Assembly: GCF_900188035.1 (NCBI RefSeq)
Contig: NZ_FZNN01000013.1
Span: 79,751 to 143,750, forward strand
DNA length: 64,000 bases
Reading direction: 5' to 3'
From: Puniceibacterium sediminis
Lineage (GTDB): Bacteria; Pseudomonadota; Alphaproteobacteria; Rhodobacterales; Rhodobacteraceae
Positions 55,285-63,646 of the stretch are shown here, one piece after another. The position numbers were made by a program, and so were the translations under genes. A model generated the notes under the pieces. The model saw only the letters and a list, made by a program, of their open reading frames with translations. It was not told the origin of the DNA and made no database searches. Position 1 is the stretch's first letter. The number at the start of each line of letters is the position of its first letter.

Positions 55285-56688
55285 AGCAAGACCCTAGTTG
55301 GACCACAGCTACGTCAGTTAAGACGTTCTTACGGACACACCCAGGCCGAAATGGCCCGTCGGCTTAACATCAGCCCGGCTTATGTAAACCTGCTTGAAAA
55401 CAATCAACGCAGCCTTTCGGTGCAGGTCCTCATGGCCCTGACCGAGGCCTATGGAATCGACGGGCGCTCTCTTGTGCAGGACAATGAGGCATCTCAGCTG
55501 GCCGACCTGCGCGCACTGATGCGGGATCCGTTGTTCGCTTCGGAACAGCCTGACCTTACCGAACTGCGGGCGGCCGTTGATCATGCGCCGCGGCTTGTCG
55601 CAAGACTTGTGCAGCTCTATCAGGCGCATCGTTCGGTCGTGGATCAGGTCAAGCGGCTGGCCGGATCGGACGCCGCATCGGATCTGCGACTCAGCACGCC
55701 AGAAACCCAGATCCATGACTTTTTCCGGGATCACGGCAATCACTTCGATGCTATCGAACGGATTGCCGAAGCTGTCGGTGCCCGAATTGGTGGGCCGCAC
55801 GACGACATGTACGCCCTGCTCAAGCGGCACCTGCGCATCGAACACAATATTCAGACCGAGGTGCGCAGAATCAGCGACATGCCCGAAACTCTTCGCGCCT
55901 TTGACCAGCAGAACCATAGCGTCGCCCTGTCCGAGGCGCTGGATCACACCAACCGGATCTTTCAGCTGGCGCACGTCCTGGGTCTGGTCGAGGCAGCACC
56001 GATTGTCGATGCCCTTGCTGCCTCAAGCGGGATCGACAGCGAGGCGGGTATCGCGCGCCTGCGGGTGGAGCTGACGAATTACTTCGCGGCGGCGCTGCTC
56101 ATGCCTTATGATGAGGTTCTGACATTGGCGCAGGAGACAGAGTATGACATCGACCGGATCACTGCCGCCTTCAGCGTAAGCTTCGAACAGGTCTGTCATC
56201 GCCTAACCACGCTTCAGCGCGACGGCGCACGTGGCGTTCCGTTCTTTTTTCTGCGCGTGGACAGGGCCGGTAATGTGACCAAGCGGTTCAATGCGACCGA
56301 ATTCACGCTTGCCGAAGATGGCGGTGCCTGTCCGGTCTGGGATCTGCATGGTGCGTTTCGGGTGCCTGGTCTGATCCTTCCGCAATTTGTGGAATTGCCG
56401 GATGGCGCAAGATTTTTCACGATCAGCCGTACGACAGATCGCCCAGTGTTCAGTCGACAGACACAGGATCGACGCCTTGTCGTGGCCATAGGCTGCGAAA
56501 ACACCCATGCTGATCGAATCGGTTATGCCCGCCCCTACAATATGGATGGCCCTGGCCTCTACAGCCAGATCGGCATCAATTGCCATGTTTGCCCGCGCCA
56601 AGCCTGCGCGCAGAGGGCGCATCAGCCACTGCATATGAAGCTTCCACTGGATACCAGCCGCCGGGGACGCACACGCTATGAAAGTTGA
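55282..56688 (+). CDS. ScfR/PccR-family short-chain acyl-CoA responsive transcriptional regulator
   Basis: A 468-residue XRE-type regulator. The helix-turn-helix is at about 8-62 (YGHTQAEMARRLNISPAYVN). A central region resembles the IrrE/M78 peptidase domain, and a DUF2083-type C-terminus has cysteines 434, 437 and 442 (CHVCPRQAC). In ScfR proteins (for example PccR of Rhodobacter sphaeroides) the C-terminal part senses a short-chain acyl-CoA. The zinc-protease HExxH is replaced by HVLGL at 231-235, so it should not be proteolytic. It is divergent from tctCBA and the ligase, its likely targets. No Shine-Dalgarno precedes its ATG. Confidence 0.88.
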   Translation: MSKTLVGPQLRQLRRSYGHTQAEMARRLNISPAYVNLLENNQRSLSVQVLMALTEAYGIDGRSLVQDNEASQLADLRALMRDPLFASEQPDLTELRAAVDHAPRLVARLVQLYQAHRSVVDQVKRLAGSDAASDLRLSTPETQIHDFFRDHGNHFDAIERIAEAVGARIGGPHDDMYALLKRHLRIEHNIQTEVRRISDMPETLRAFDQQNHSVALSEALDHTNRIFQLAHVLGLVEAAPIVDALAASSGIDSEAGIARLRVELTNYFAAALLMPYDEVLTLAQETEYDIDRITAAFSVSFEQVCHRLTTLQRDGARGVPFFFLRVDRAGNVTKRFNATEFTLAEDGGACPVWDLHGAFRVPGLILPQFVELPDGARFFTISRTTDRPVFSRQTQDRRLVVAIGCENTHADRIGYARPYNMDGPGLYSQIGINCHVCPRQACAQRAHQPLHMKLPLDTSRRGRTRYES

Positions 56689-56829
56689 TGGCGCCTAGAT
56701 TACCGCCGAATCCTGATGTTGTCGGAACGCTTTCTTAAGACACCGCACGTATGACTTTCCCAGTGGCGCTACCCGGAAACAAACTTTGGGAACGCGCCGG
56801 AATTGACACGGGAATGGTAGAACGGCGTC

Positions 56830-57114
56830 ATGGCAGATACATTGAACTTTCACGCATTGGGCGCGCAGCGTCCACGCCAGGGGGAAGATCCCCTGATGAC
56901 TTTCCTCCAAGGCGCCGCCAAGGCACCTGTGACAGTGTCGGCACGCGATGTTCATCGCATCGACGCCTACCGCCTGCAGATTCTGATCAGTGCCGAACGG
57001 CAATGGCAGATCGATGGGACCGAATTTCAGATAACCGATATGTCCCCTGAATTCTCGGCCGGGCTCGAGCGCCTTGGCCTGTCGCCCGACCATTTCGACA
57101 AGGAAGCTCAATAA
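56830..57114 (+). CDS. STAS-domain protein at the head of the chemotaxis operon
   Basis: A 94-residue cytoplasmic protein with a STAS-like fold pattern (APVTVSARDVHRIDAYRLQI, FQITDMSPEFSAGLERLGL). STAS proteins act as anti-sigma antagonists or protein-interaction modules, and a small STAS gene often precedes cheY-cheA in this type of operon. A serine at the usual phosphorylation position is not obvious. Its stop TAA shares one base with the cheY ATG (TAATG). The ATG has only a weak ribosome-binding site. Confidence 0.8.
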   Translation: MADTLNFHALGAQRPRQGEDPLMTFLQGAAKAPVTVSARDVHRIDAYRLQILISAERQWQIDGTEFQITDMSPEFSAGLERLGLSPDHFDKEAQ

Positions 57115-57485
57115 TGACCACAAAAGTCCTCGCCATCGACGACTCCCGCACGATCCGCAATCTTTTGCGACTATCGTTGGAAACCGCCGGCTTTGAATTC
57201 CATTCGGCCTGTGATGGTGTCGAAGGGGTCGCTCGTTTTTCCGAGGTGAACCCGGACGTGGTCATCACCGATATCAACATGCCGAACATGGATGGTTACG
57301 GGGTGATCGAAACGTTGCGCACCAAAGACAAGACCAGTGTGCCGATCATCGTGCTGACCACGGAAAGCTCGGATGATCTCAAGGCCCGGGCCCGGGCCGC
57401 CGGGGCAACCGGATGGATTGTCAAACCTTTCGACGACACTTCTCTTGTGTCGGTGCTACGGCGCCTGACAGGGCACGCGGCCTGA
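57114..57485 (+). CDS. cheY: Chemotaxis response regulator CheY (first copy)
   Basis: A 123-residue single-domain receiver. The acidic pocket D9-D10, phospho-acceptor D53 in ITDINMPNMDG, T83 in VLTTES and K105 in IVKPF are all present, so it should accept phosphate from CheA. It binds the motor switch or serves as a phosphate sink. It lies 1 nt upstream of cheA and overlaps the STAS gene by one base. Confidence 0.95.
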   Translation: MTTKVLAIDDSRTIRNLLRLSLETAGFEFHSACDGVEGVARFSEVNPDVVITDINMPNMDGYGVIETLRTKDKTSVPIIVLTTESSDDLKARARAAGATGWIVKPFDDTSLVSVLRRLTGHAA

Positions 57486-57486
57486 G

Positions 57487-59661
57487 ATGTCGGGACAACC
57501 CTCCATCCGTGACACATTCTTCGAAGAATGTGAGGAGCTTCTCGAGGCACTGGTCGAAGGCCTTGCCGATATGGAAGATCCCGATCATAGCAAGGAAACG
57601 GTCAATGCCGTGTTCCGCGCCGTGCATTCCATCAAGGGCGGCGCCGGTGCCTTCGGCCTTGATGAACTAGTACACTTTGCCCACACCTTCGAAACGGTGA
57701 TGGACAAAGTACGTTCGGACACCCTGGATGTCGATCCAGAGCTGCTGCGCCTTTTCCAGCGGTCCGGTGACCAACTTGCGGACCTAGTCGAGGCCGCGCG
57801 AGATGATCGCGACCCGAATCGCGATATCCAAGTGGTCGTGCTGGCCGAACTGCAGAAGTATCTTGGTGATGAAGACGAAGAAGAGGAAATCGAATTTGAC
57901 GCGATGGGCCTCGATTTCGGTGGTCCGCTCGATCTGACCGATATTTCTGACGACTCATCGGAGCCATCGTCTCAAATGATCTCTATCCGCTTCGTGCCCA
58001 AACGGTCGTTGTTTGAAAACGGACATGAGCCTCTTCTGCTGTTCGATGCCATTGCGGAACTTGGTACCCTTACAGTCAGCGCGGACATATCTGCGGTTCC
58101 CGATTTCGACGAATTCGATTCGGACGAACCCCATATAGTCTGGGAACTAACACTCGAGACGGATGAAAGCGAAACAGTCCTGCACGAGGTTTTCGAATTC
58201 GTCGATTCTCTCTGTGACATTACCATAACGGTGCACCGAAACGAGTCCGCCTCCGAACCACCTCCTGCTGTCGTTGACCTGGGCTTGCCTGAAGAGCCCG
58301 TGGCGCCCGAACCCTCTTCGGACCCGACCGCGGCCGAGCCCTTGGCAAAACCGGTAGCGGTCGCGTCACCGTCCTCGCCGTCCTCGGCTGCATCAGCTGC
58401 AGCGCCCGCTGCAGATCGTGACCACCGCGGGCCCAAACCCACCTTGCGGGTCGATCTGGACCGGGTGGATCGGCTGATCAACACAGTGGGCGAGTTGATT
58501 ATCAACCAAGCTATGATCGTACAGCGGATCGAGGAACTGGACCTCCCGTCCGGGGCAAATCTGACCAACGAACTTGAAGCATACAAGCTTCTGGCTCGAG
58601 ACATCCAAGAAGGTGTGATGGCCATCCGCGCGCAACCAGTGAAACCGCTATTCCAGCGCATGTCGCGAATTGTGCGCGAAGCTTCGGATGCCACCGGCAA
58701 AAGCGCGCGTATGGTGACGGTCGGCGATTCGACAGAAGTCGACAAGACTGTGATCGAAAGGCTGGCAGATCCACTTACCCACATGGTGCGCAACGCAGTA
58801 GACCACGGGTTGGAAACACCTGAAAAACGTATTGCCGCCGGAAAGGACGAAGTTGGCACCATTCGAATGTCCGCCGCACATCGCTCCGGCAGCGTCTTTA
58901 TCGAAATTGGCGACGACGGCGCAGGATTGAACCGACCGCGAATTCTCGAGACTGCCATAAATAAGGGGCTCGTTTCCCCTGAGGCGGACCTGACTGAGAC
59001 CGAGATCGACAATCTTTTGTTTCTTCCAGGTTTCTCCACCGCCAGCGAGGTCTCTAACCTTTCGGGGCGCGGCGTCGGCATGGATGTGGTTAAAAATGCC
59101 GTGCAAGCTCTGGGCGGACGGGTCTCGATAACCTCTACCCCTGGCAAAGGTACGACTTTTACCATTGTCTTGCCACTCACCTTGGCGGTTATGGATGGCT
59201 TCGTCATTTCCGTTGCACAGGAAACCATGGTGATCCCAATCGCCTCGATCCTAGAAACGGTCACACCGAATGCTCGCGACCTGCACCGAATTGGTCTGAA
59301 CGGTGAAGTACTCCGTGTTCGTGGACGTTATGTACCCATCGTCGATGTGGCACACAATCTCGGCCTGGAACGTAATAGCGATTCGAACGGCAATGGCGTT
59401 CTGCTTCTAGTCGAAACGGAAATGCAGGAACTCAATGCCCTACGGGTTGAGGCCATCCACGATCAGCGACAGGTCGTCATCAAAAGCCTGGAGAGCAATT
59501 ATGGCCGTATTCCCGGAGTATCAGCCGCAACCATCCTTGGAGATGGAAAGATTGCCCTGATTCTGGACCCCGAGGAATTGGTCAAACTCAACTCGGGCGA
59601 TGTCGCCCCAATGCCCATCATTGCTAACCAAGAGGAGCTTCACCATGCAGCCCACACCTGA
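57487..59661 (+). CDS. cheA: Chemotaxis histidine kinase CheA
   Basis: A 724-residue kinase with the HPt domain at 1-110 (H47 in FRAVHSIKGGAGAFG), then an acidic linker (GDEDEEEEIEFD). A P2-like segment (about 160-255) and a Pro/Ala/Ser-rich linker (about 260-315) follow. The dimerisation helix pair begins near VDRLINTVGELIINQ. The ATPase domain has HMVRNAVDHGLE, DDGAGL and GRGVGMDVV, and a CheW-like regulatory domain covers about 590-720. All catalytic motifs look intact. It overlaps cheW by 17 nt. Confidence 0.96.
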   Translation: MSGQPSIRDTFFEECEELLEALVEGLADMEDPDHSKETVNAVFRAVHSIKGGAGAFGLDELVHFAHTFETVMDKVRSDTLDVDPELLRLFQRSGDQLADLVEAARDDRDPNRDIQVVVLAELQKYLGDEDEEEEIEFDAMGLDFGGPLDLTDISDDSSEPSSQMISIRFVPKRSLFENGHEPLLLFDAIAELGTLTVSADISAVPDFDEFDSDEPHIVWELTLETDESETVLHEVFEFVDSLCDITITVHRNESASEPPPAVVDLGLPEEPVAPEPSSDPTAAEPLAKPVAVASPSSPSSAASAAAPAADRDHRGPKPTLRVDLDRVDRLINTVGELIINQAMIVQRIEELDLPSGANLTNELEAYKLLARDIQEGVMAIRAQPVKPLFQRMSRIVREASDATGKSARMVTVGDSTEVDKTVIERLADPLTHMVRNAVDHGLETPEKRIAAGKDEVGTIRMSAAHRSGSVFIEIGDDGAGLNRPRILETAINKGLVSPEADLTETEIDNLLFLPGFSTASEVSNLSGRGVGMDVVKNAVQALGGRVSITSTPGKGTTFTIVLPLTLAVMDGFVISVAQETMVIPIASILETVTPNARDLHRIGLNGEVLRVRGRYVPIVDVAHNLGLERNSDSNGNGVLLLVETEMQELNALRVEAIHDQRQVVIKSLESNYGRIPGVSAATILGDGKIALILDPEELVKLNSGDVAPMPIIANQEELHHAAHT

Positions 59662-60112
59662 AGCGTCCGAAGGCAAAACCTTTAAGTTCGTTGCTTTCTC
59701 CGCAGGGAGCCAGAGCTATTGCCTCGAAATCACTCAGATCCGCGAGATTCGACGCTGGGCAGCGGTAACCGCACTGCCACACACACCAAGCGACGTTTTA
59801 GGCGTGATGAACCTGCGAGGCGCGGTAATTCCGATCTTCGATCTTGCCGCCCGTTTTGGCTTGGGAAAAACCCCAGATAACGAACGTAACGTGGTGATTG
59901 TTGCTGCGGCTGGTGGAAATACTATCGGGTTGCTGGTGGAATCAGTATCAGAAATCCTGTCTGTCAATACCGATACAATTCAACAGACGCCCGATATCAA
60001 GTCTGAAGCGACCCGAAACAGCATTCAGGGTGTGATCGCTATCGACGAAGAGATGATCCGCGTTGTAAATCTCGACGCAGTTCTAGGCGCTGACGCAGGG
60101 ATCGCCGCATGA
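59645..60112 (+). CDS. cheW: Chemotaxis coupling protein CheW
   Basis: A 155-residue CheW that links chemoreceptors to CheA. The family pattern is clear: FKFVAFSAGSQSYCLEITQI, TPSDVLGVMNLRGAVIPIFD and GLLVESVSEIL. The start ATG at 59645, within the end of cheA, is preceded by AGAGGAG. Its stop overlaps the cheR start by 4 nt. Confidence 0.95.
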   Translation: MQPTPEASEGKTFKFVAFSAGSQSYCLEITQIREIRRWAAVTALPHTPSDVLGVMNLRGAVIPIFDLAARFGLGKTPDNERNVVIVAAAGGNTIGLLVESVSEILSVNTDTIQQTPDIKSEATRNSIQGVIAIDEEMIRVVNLDAVLGADAGIAA

Positions 60113-60990
60113 CATCCGCGCAAACCACTAAACCAGTAACATCGGAGTTTCCTTTTACGGATGCCGATTTTGCCCAGATCGCCAATGTCGCAAAGTCCGA
60201 ATTTGGACTAAATCTTGCCCTCAGCAAGAAGCCGCTGGTTTATTCGCGCTTGGCAAAACGGCTCCGTCTGCGCAAACTGTCGACATTTCAGGAATATTTA
60301 TCGCTATTGTCCGACATCAACGAAGACGCAGAGAAGACAGAACTTTTGTCTGCGCTTACGACGAACGTCACCCATTTCTTCCGCGAGTTTCATCACTTCG
60401 AAACCTTGAACACCACGGTTTTACCCGCCCTCTTGACGAGGGCGAAAAATGGAGATCGAATTCGTATTTGGTCCGCGGGATGCTCCTCTGGACAGGAGCC
60501 GTATTCCCTCGCGCTATCGGTTTTAGGCGCATTTCCTGACGCAAGTCGCTACGATATCAAGATTTTGGCAACCGATATCGACCCCAACATTCTTGATCGC
60601 GCCTGCCAGGCTAGCTATCCTAAATCTGAACTAGAGGCCATTCCGGACGCGATGCATCGGTTTCTTGATCTCAAAAGTGGCGATCCCAACAATTTCACCA
60701 TCGGTGAAGCCGCCCGAAATCTCGTGTCATTTGGCGTTCTGAATCTGATCTCTGACTGGCCGATAAAAGGGCCATTTGACGTCATTTTTTGCCGCAACGT
60801 GACGATTTATTTCGATGCAGAAACGCAACGCCATCTCTGGACCCGTTTTCAAAATGCCTTGTCTCCCTCGGGACACCTCTTCATCGGGCATTCAGAACGG
60901 GTCACAGGAACAGCAACGCAAGCGTTTCGCAGCATCGGCGTCACATCTTACCAGAAAAATCAACCCACGGTAAATGCCGCCGGGAACTAG
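60109..60990 (+). CDS. cheR: Chemoreceptor glutamate methyltransferase CheR
   Basis: A 293-residue S-adenosylmethionine-dependent methyltransferase that methylates receptor glutamates for adaptation. The N-terminal helical domain (FTDADFAQIANVAKSEFGLN) precedes the SAM-binding domain with IWSAGCSSGQEPYSLA, ILATDID and DVIFCRNVTIYFD. It overlaps cheW by 4 nt (ATGA) and is followed after 9 nt by a second cheY. Confidence 0.95.
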   Translation: MTSAQTTKPVTSEFPFTDADFAQIANVAKSEFGLNLALSKKPLVYSRLAKRLRLRKLSTFQEYLSLLSDINEDAEKTELLSALTTNVTHFFREFHHFETLNTTVLPALLTRAKNGDRIRIWSAGCSSGQEPYSLALSVLGAFPDASRYDIKILATDIDPNILDRACQASYPKSELEAIPDAMHRFLDLKSGDPNNFTIGEAARNLVSFGVLNLISDWPIKGPFDVIFCRNVTIYFDAETQRHLWTRFQNALSPSGHLFIGHSERVTGTATQAFRSIGVTSYQKNQPTVNAAGN

Positions 60991-60999
60991 GAGACAATC

Positions 61000-61386
61000 A
61001 TGGGTTTGAAAGAATCTCTTCGTGTGATGGTAGTGGATGATATGTCCACGAGCCGGGGCTTGATCACCCAGGCCCTCGATGAAATCGGCATCAAAAACTA
61101 CCTGACTGAAAATAATGGCAGAGGCGCCCTTCAGAAACTCACGGCAACACCGGTTCATCTAGTCCTCTCGGATTTCAATATGCCCGAGCTAGACGGGCTG
61201 GGGCTGCTCAAGGCACTCCGCCAGAACAAGCCGACTCAACGTATCGGTTTTATTCTCGTAACGGGAAAACCGACGCCAGATATGGTGACGCAGGCAAAGG
61301 CTTTGGGACTCAATAACATGATAAAGAAGCCCTTTACTTCAGCGTCGATGCGGCAGTGCATCGAAAGCGTGGTGGGAAAGCTGTGA
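61000..61386 (+). CDS. cheY: Chemotaxis response regulator CheY (second copy)
   Basis: A 128-residue receiver with acidic residues D13-D14, phospho-acceptor D58 in LSDFNMPELDGLGLL, T88 in LVTGK and lysine 109 or 110 in MIKKPF. It differs clearly from the first CheY of the operon, as is normal in alphaproteobacteria where one CheY drives the motor and another drains phosphate. Which copy does which cannot be read here. AGGAG precedes the ATG. Its stop overlaps the GTG start of the following small gene. Confidence 0.94.
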   Translation: MGLKESLRVMVVDDMSTSRGLITQALDEIGIKNYLTENNGRGALQKLTATPVHLVLSDFNMPELDGLGLLKALRQNKPTQRIGFILVTGKPTPDMVTQAKALGLNNMIKKPFTSASMRQCIESVVGKL

Positions 61387-61742
61387 ATTACCAAGGCATC
61401 CCTCAAACGTGTTCTCCGCATCAGATGACGCTTCGAATTATTTCTGAATGCGACCTGCTGCTGACACGCGCAGGGGTTTTTGAACGTGAGGTTGAAGGCA
61501 TCCTGTCGCGAGAGGGGCTGCGGATCCGAGCCCCAACTATCAAATCCCTGCAGGAAATCGACATCCTGAGCCAGTCTATTCAATCTATCGCGCTTCTACT
61601 GGAAGCCATGCAAGGGAGCATGTCTGAAGACGACAGCCTAGCCTTGCATGAACTTGTGGCTCGGATCCCGTTACGCGACATGGCCATGCGGCTAGCCGGC
61701 GCGGAAAATGAAGTTGTTTCGGACAGCTTTACCGAGTTTTGA
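61383..61742 (+). CDS. Uncharacterised helical protein in the che operon
   Basis: A 119-residue protein read from GTG at 61383, which overlaps the cheY stop (GTGA). It is predicted largely helical, with ISECDLLLTRAGVFEREVEG, SIKSLQEIDILSQSIQSIAL-like segments and an acidic tail ending DSFTEF. There is no signal peptide or catalytic motif. A helical rod with an end motif would suit a CheZ-like phosphatase or an adaptor, but no such signature is certain. It is followed by 133 nt before cheB. Confidence 0.75.
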   Translation: MNYQGIPQTCSPHQMTLRIISECDLLLTRAGVFEREVEGILSREGLRIRAPTIKSLQEIDILSQSIQSIALLLEAMQGSMSEDDSLALHELVARIPLRDMAMRLAGAENEVVSDSFTEF

Positions 61743-61875
61743 ATCCACAGGCCCGCCCACTTCGTTGCCGCCCCTAACAACCGCAAAGTTTGGTCCGCAT
61801 TGGTCTGCCAATTGCATACCCGACGACGGAACACGCGGTGCGCGGCTGGAAAGCGAGTTCAAGAAAAGGTGCCCC

Positions 61876-62907
61876 ATGCAGTTTCTATCAATCGTCATAG
61901 CGATGAGCGACGAAATGGAGCGTGCACGTCTCGCGGATGGTCTCGGCAGGCGGTCCGGCTTCACTGTCCTGCGCGAGACAACCGACCTGATGCAGACTTA
62001 CACGATCGTTGAGGAAAAGTCGCCACAAGTCGTTCTGATTGATCAGGACATGGCTAGTCGGCCGGAATTCGAGGTGATGCACGCGCTTTTTCAGGCACTA
62101 GACATCCGCTGGCTGGTTCTCGCCGCGCCTGGCAGGCATCGAAGTGCGGATCGGGTGCATAGTCAGCGATCAGACCTCTTTCCAGTGGACGCTGGTACAC
62201 CCATCGACCAGATCGCTGAGACCATACTGACCGTCACCCGTTCGCGACTTCGTCCTCTCCCGCCGCAGTTGGCGCAAACTCAATCACTCGCCCTGAAACG
62301 CGACGAGAAATTGGTTCTCATCGGCGCATCTACAGGAGGCGTGGACGCGCTTCTATCGGTGCTGAGCGGCTATCCAGCTGATGGACCTGCAACTTTAATC
62401 GTGCAGCACACCGGCCGCGGCTTTGGCGCCAGCCTCGCAAACCTCCTAGACCGGCAATGTGCCTGTAAGGTCAAGGTGGCAGAGGACGGCGAAGAACTGA
62501 GACGCGGTCAAATCCTTGTCGCTGGCGGTTGCAGTAAGCATTTGCAGCTCGACTGCGGGTCGACACTGCGTGCGCGACTTGTAGATGGCCAGCCCCGAGG
62601 CGGCCATATGCCCTCAGTCGATATGTTGTTCGAATCCGCGCTGCCGGTTGCGCGGCGCTGCTCGGCCGCCCTGCTGACCGGTATGGGCCGCGATGGTGCG
62701 GAGGGCCTGCTGGCCCTCCGAGCTGCCGGGGCAACAACACTTGCGCAGGATGCGGCCACATCGACGGTCTATGGCATGCCACGTGCGGCAGCCGAGCTTG
62801 GCGCGGCGATGAGTGTCCTGCCGCTGAGCAGTATCTGCCAAGCCATCCTTAAATCCTGTGACGCACCAACCAGCGTCGAAACACGAGAGCGTCCACGATG
62901 CAGTTGA
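61876..62907 (+). CDS. cheB: Chemoreceptor methylesterase CheB with degenerate receiver domain
   Basis: A 343-residue protein. The C-terminal methylesterase domain has the full triad S152 (GASTGG), H178 (QHTGRGF) and D273 (GMGRDGAEG), and removes methyl groups from receptors. The N-terminal receiver-like domain keeps an aspartate at 56 (VVLIDQDM) but lacks the paired acidic residues (IAMSDEM at the strand-1 end) and a recognisable KP lysine. Phosphorylation by CheA is therefore doubtful. AAAAGG precedes the ATG at 61876. It overlaps cheD by 10 nt. Confidence 0.93.
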   Translation: MQFLSIVIAMSDEMERARLADGLGRRSGFTVLRETTDLMQTYTIVEEKSPQVVLIDQDMASRPEFEVMHALFQALDIRWLVLAAPGRHRSADRVHSQRSDLFPVDAGTPIDQIAETILTVTRSRLRPLPPQLAQTQSLALKRDEKLVLIGASTGGVDALLSVLSGYPADGPATLIVQHTGRGFGASLANLLDRQCACKVKVAEDGEELRRGQILVAGGCSKHLQLDCGSTLRARLVDGQPRGGHMPSVDMLFESALPVARRCSAALLTGMGRDGAEGLLALRAAGATTLAQDAATSTVYGMPRAAAELGAAMSVLPLSSICQAILKSCDAPTSVETRERPRCS

Positions 62908-63428
62908 AAAAAGAAGAGAAAATCGTCAACGTAATCCAGGGCGACTATGCGATCGATACCGATCCGAACATAGTGCTGACGACTGTTTTGGGATCCTGCA
63001 TCGCAGTCTGCATGACGGATACAGCGGCCGGAATCGGCGGAATGAACCACTTTCTTCTACCTCAGAGGGATGGCAAAGCCGGCGAAAGTTTTCGCTATGG
63101 CGCCTATTCCATGGAGCTGCTCATCAACGGTCTGCTGAAGCAGGGCGCACGCAAGGACAGGCTGGTCGCAAAGATGTTCGGCGGCGCATCCATGAACAGC
63201 ACCCTTCGCGATATCGGCGCTTCAAACGCGGCATTTGCGAAGGAGTTTCTACTGAATGAGTCGATTCCCTGCATCGGTGAAAGCGTTGGAGGCACCGCTG
63301 CTCGTCGAATTCGCTTCTGGCCGACAACAGGCCAGGTGCGACAGTTCGTTGTCCCGGGCGCAGTCGAGCCGACACCGGTCGCTCCGCCAAAACCGACCCG
63401 GGAAGCTGCGGATATCACACTATTTTAG
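62898..63428 (+). CDS. cheD: Chemoreceptor glutamine deamidase CheD
   Basis: A 176-residue enzyme that deamidates receptor glutamines. The catalytic residues expected from the Thermotoga enzyme are in place: T28, C34 in VLGSCIAVC and H51 in GGMNHFLLP, with KMFGGASMN downstream. The C-terminal tail is Pro-rich. It ends the nine-gene chemotaxis operon. The start overlaps cheB by 10 nt. Confidence 0.95.
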   Translation: MQLKKEEKIVNVIQGDYAIDTDPNIVLTTVLGSCIAVCMTDTAAGIGGMNHFLLPQRDGKAGESFRYGAYSMELLINGLLKQGARKDRLVAKMFGGASMNSTLRDIGASNAAFAKEFLLNESIPCIGESVGGTAARRIRFWPTTGQVRQFVVPGAVEPTPVAPPKPTREAADITLF

Positions 63429-63446
63429 CACGTGGCCACAATCTTT

Positions 63447-63483
63447 GCGCAGAGTATCTCCGGCAACCGGAGATACTCTGCGC
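63447..63483. repeat. Perfect 17-bp inverted repeat downstream of cheD
   Basis: GCGCAGAGTATCTCCGG (63447-63463) and its exact complement (63467-63483) flank a CAA loop, starting 18 nt after the cheD stop. There is no T-run on either strand, though the stem could still end transcription. It marks the boundary between the che operon and insertion-sequence debris. Confidence 0.85.
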
Positions 63484-63498
63484 TATGGCACTTTGTCG

Positions 63499-63535
63499 AT
63501 TGTCACTGAGAACTGTCCCGGCATTGTCACCGAGA
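63499..63535. repeat. Direct repeat pair ATTGTCAC(T/C)GAGA, probable end of a lost insertion sequence
   Basis: Two 13-bp copies differing at one base lie at 63499-63511 and 63523-63535, a 24-nt period. Repeated subterminal motifs of this kind, close to a TGTCGATTGTCAC sequence, resemble the ends of IS21-family elements. The family assignment is from memory of such ends and is tentative; no IS21 gene is present. Confidence 0.4.
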
Positions 63536-63646
63536 TTTGACCCGTCCAGTCGTTTTGCTGCAAGACCGTATATCTTTTGCGGAGCGGCCTGATGTGGTCG
63601 ATGCGCATTGGTCTTGTCGCGCTTACGTTCCGGTCTCTCAACTCAT

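Noticed and set aside
56695..57123. A 142-codon minus-strand frame opposite the STAS gene
   Set aside because: It overlaps the STAS gene, which has a one-base junction with cheY and a recognisable fold pattern; the antisense frame has neither context nor domain.
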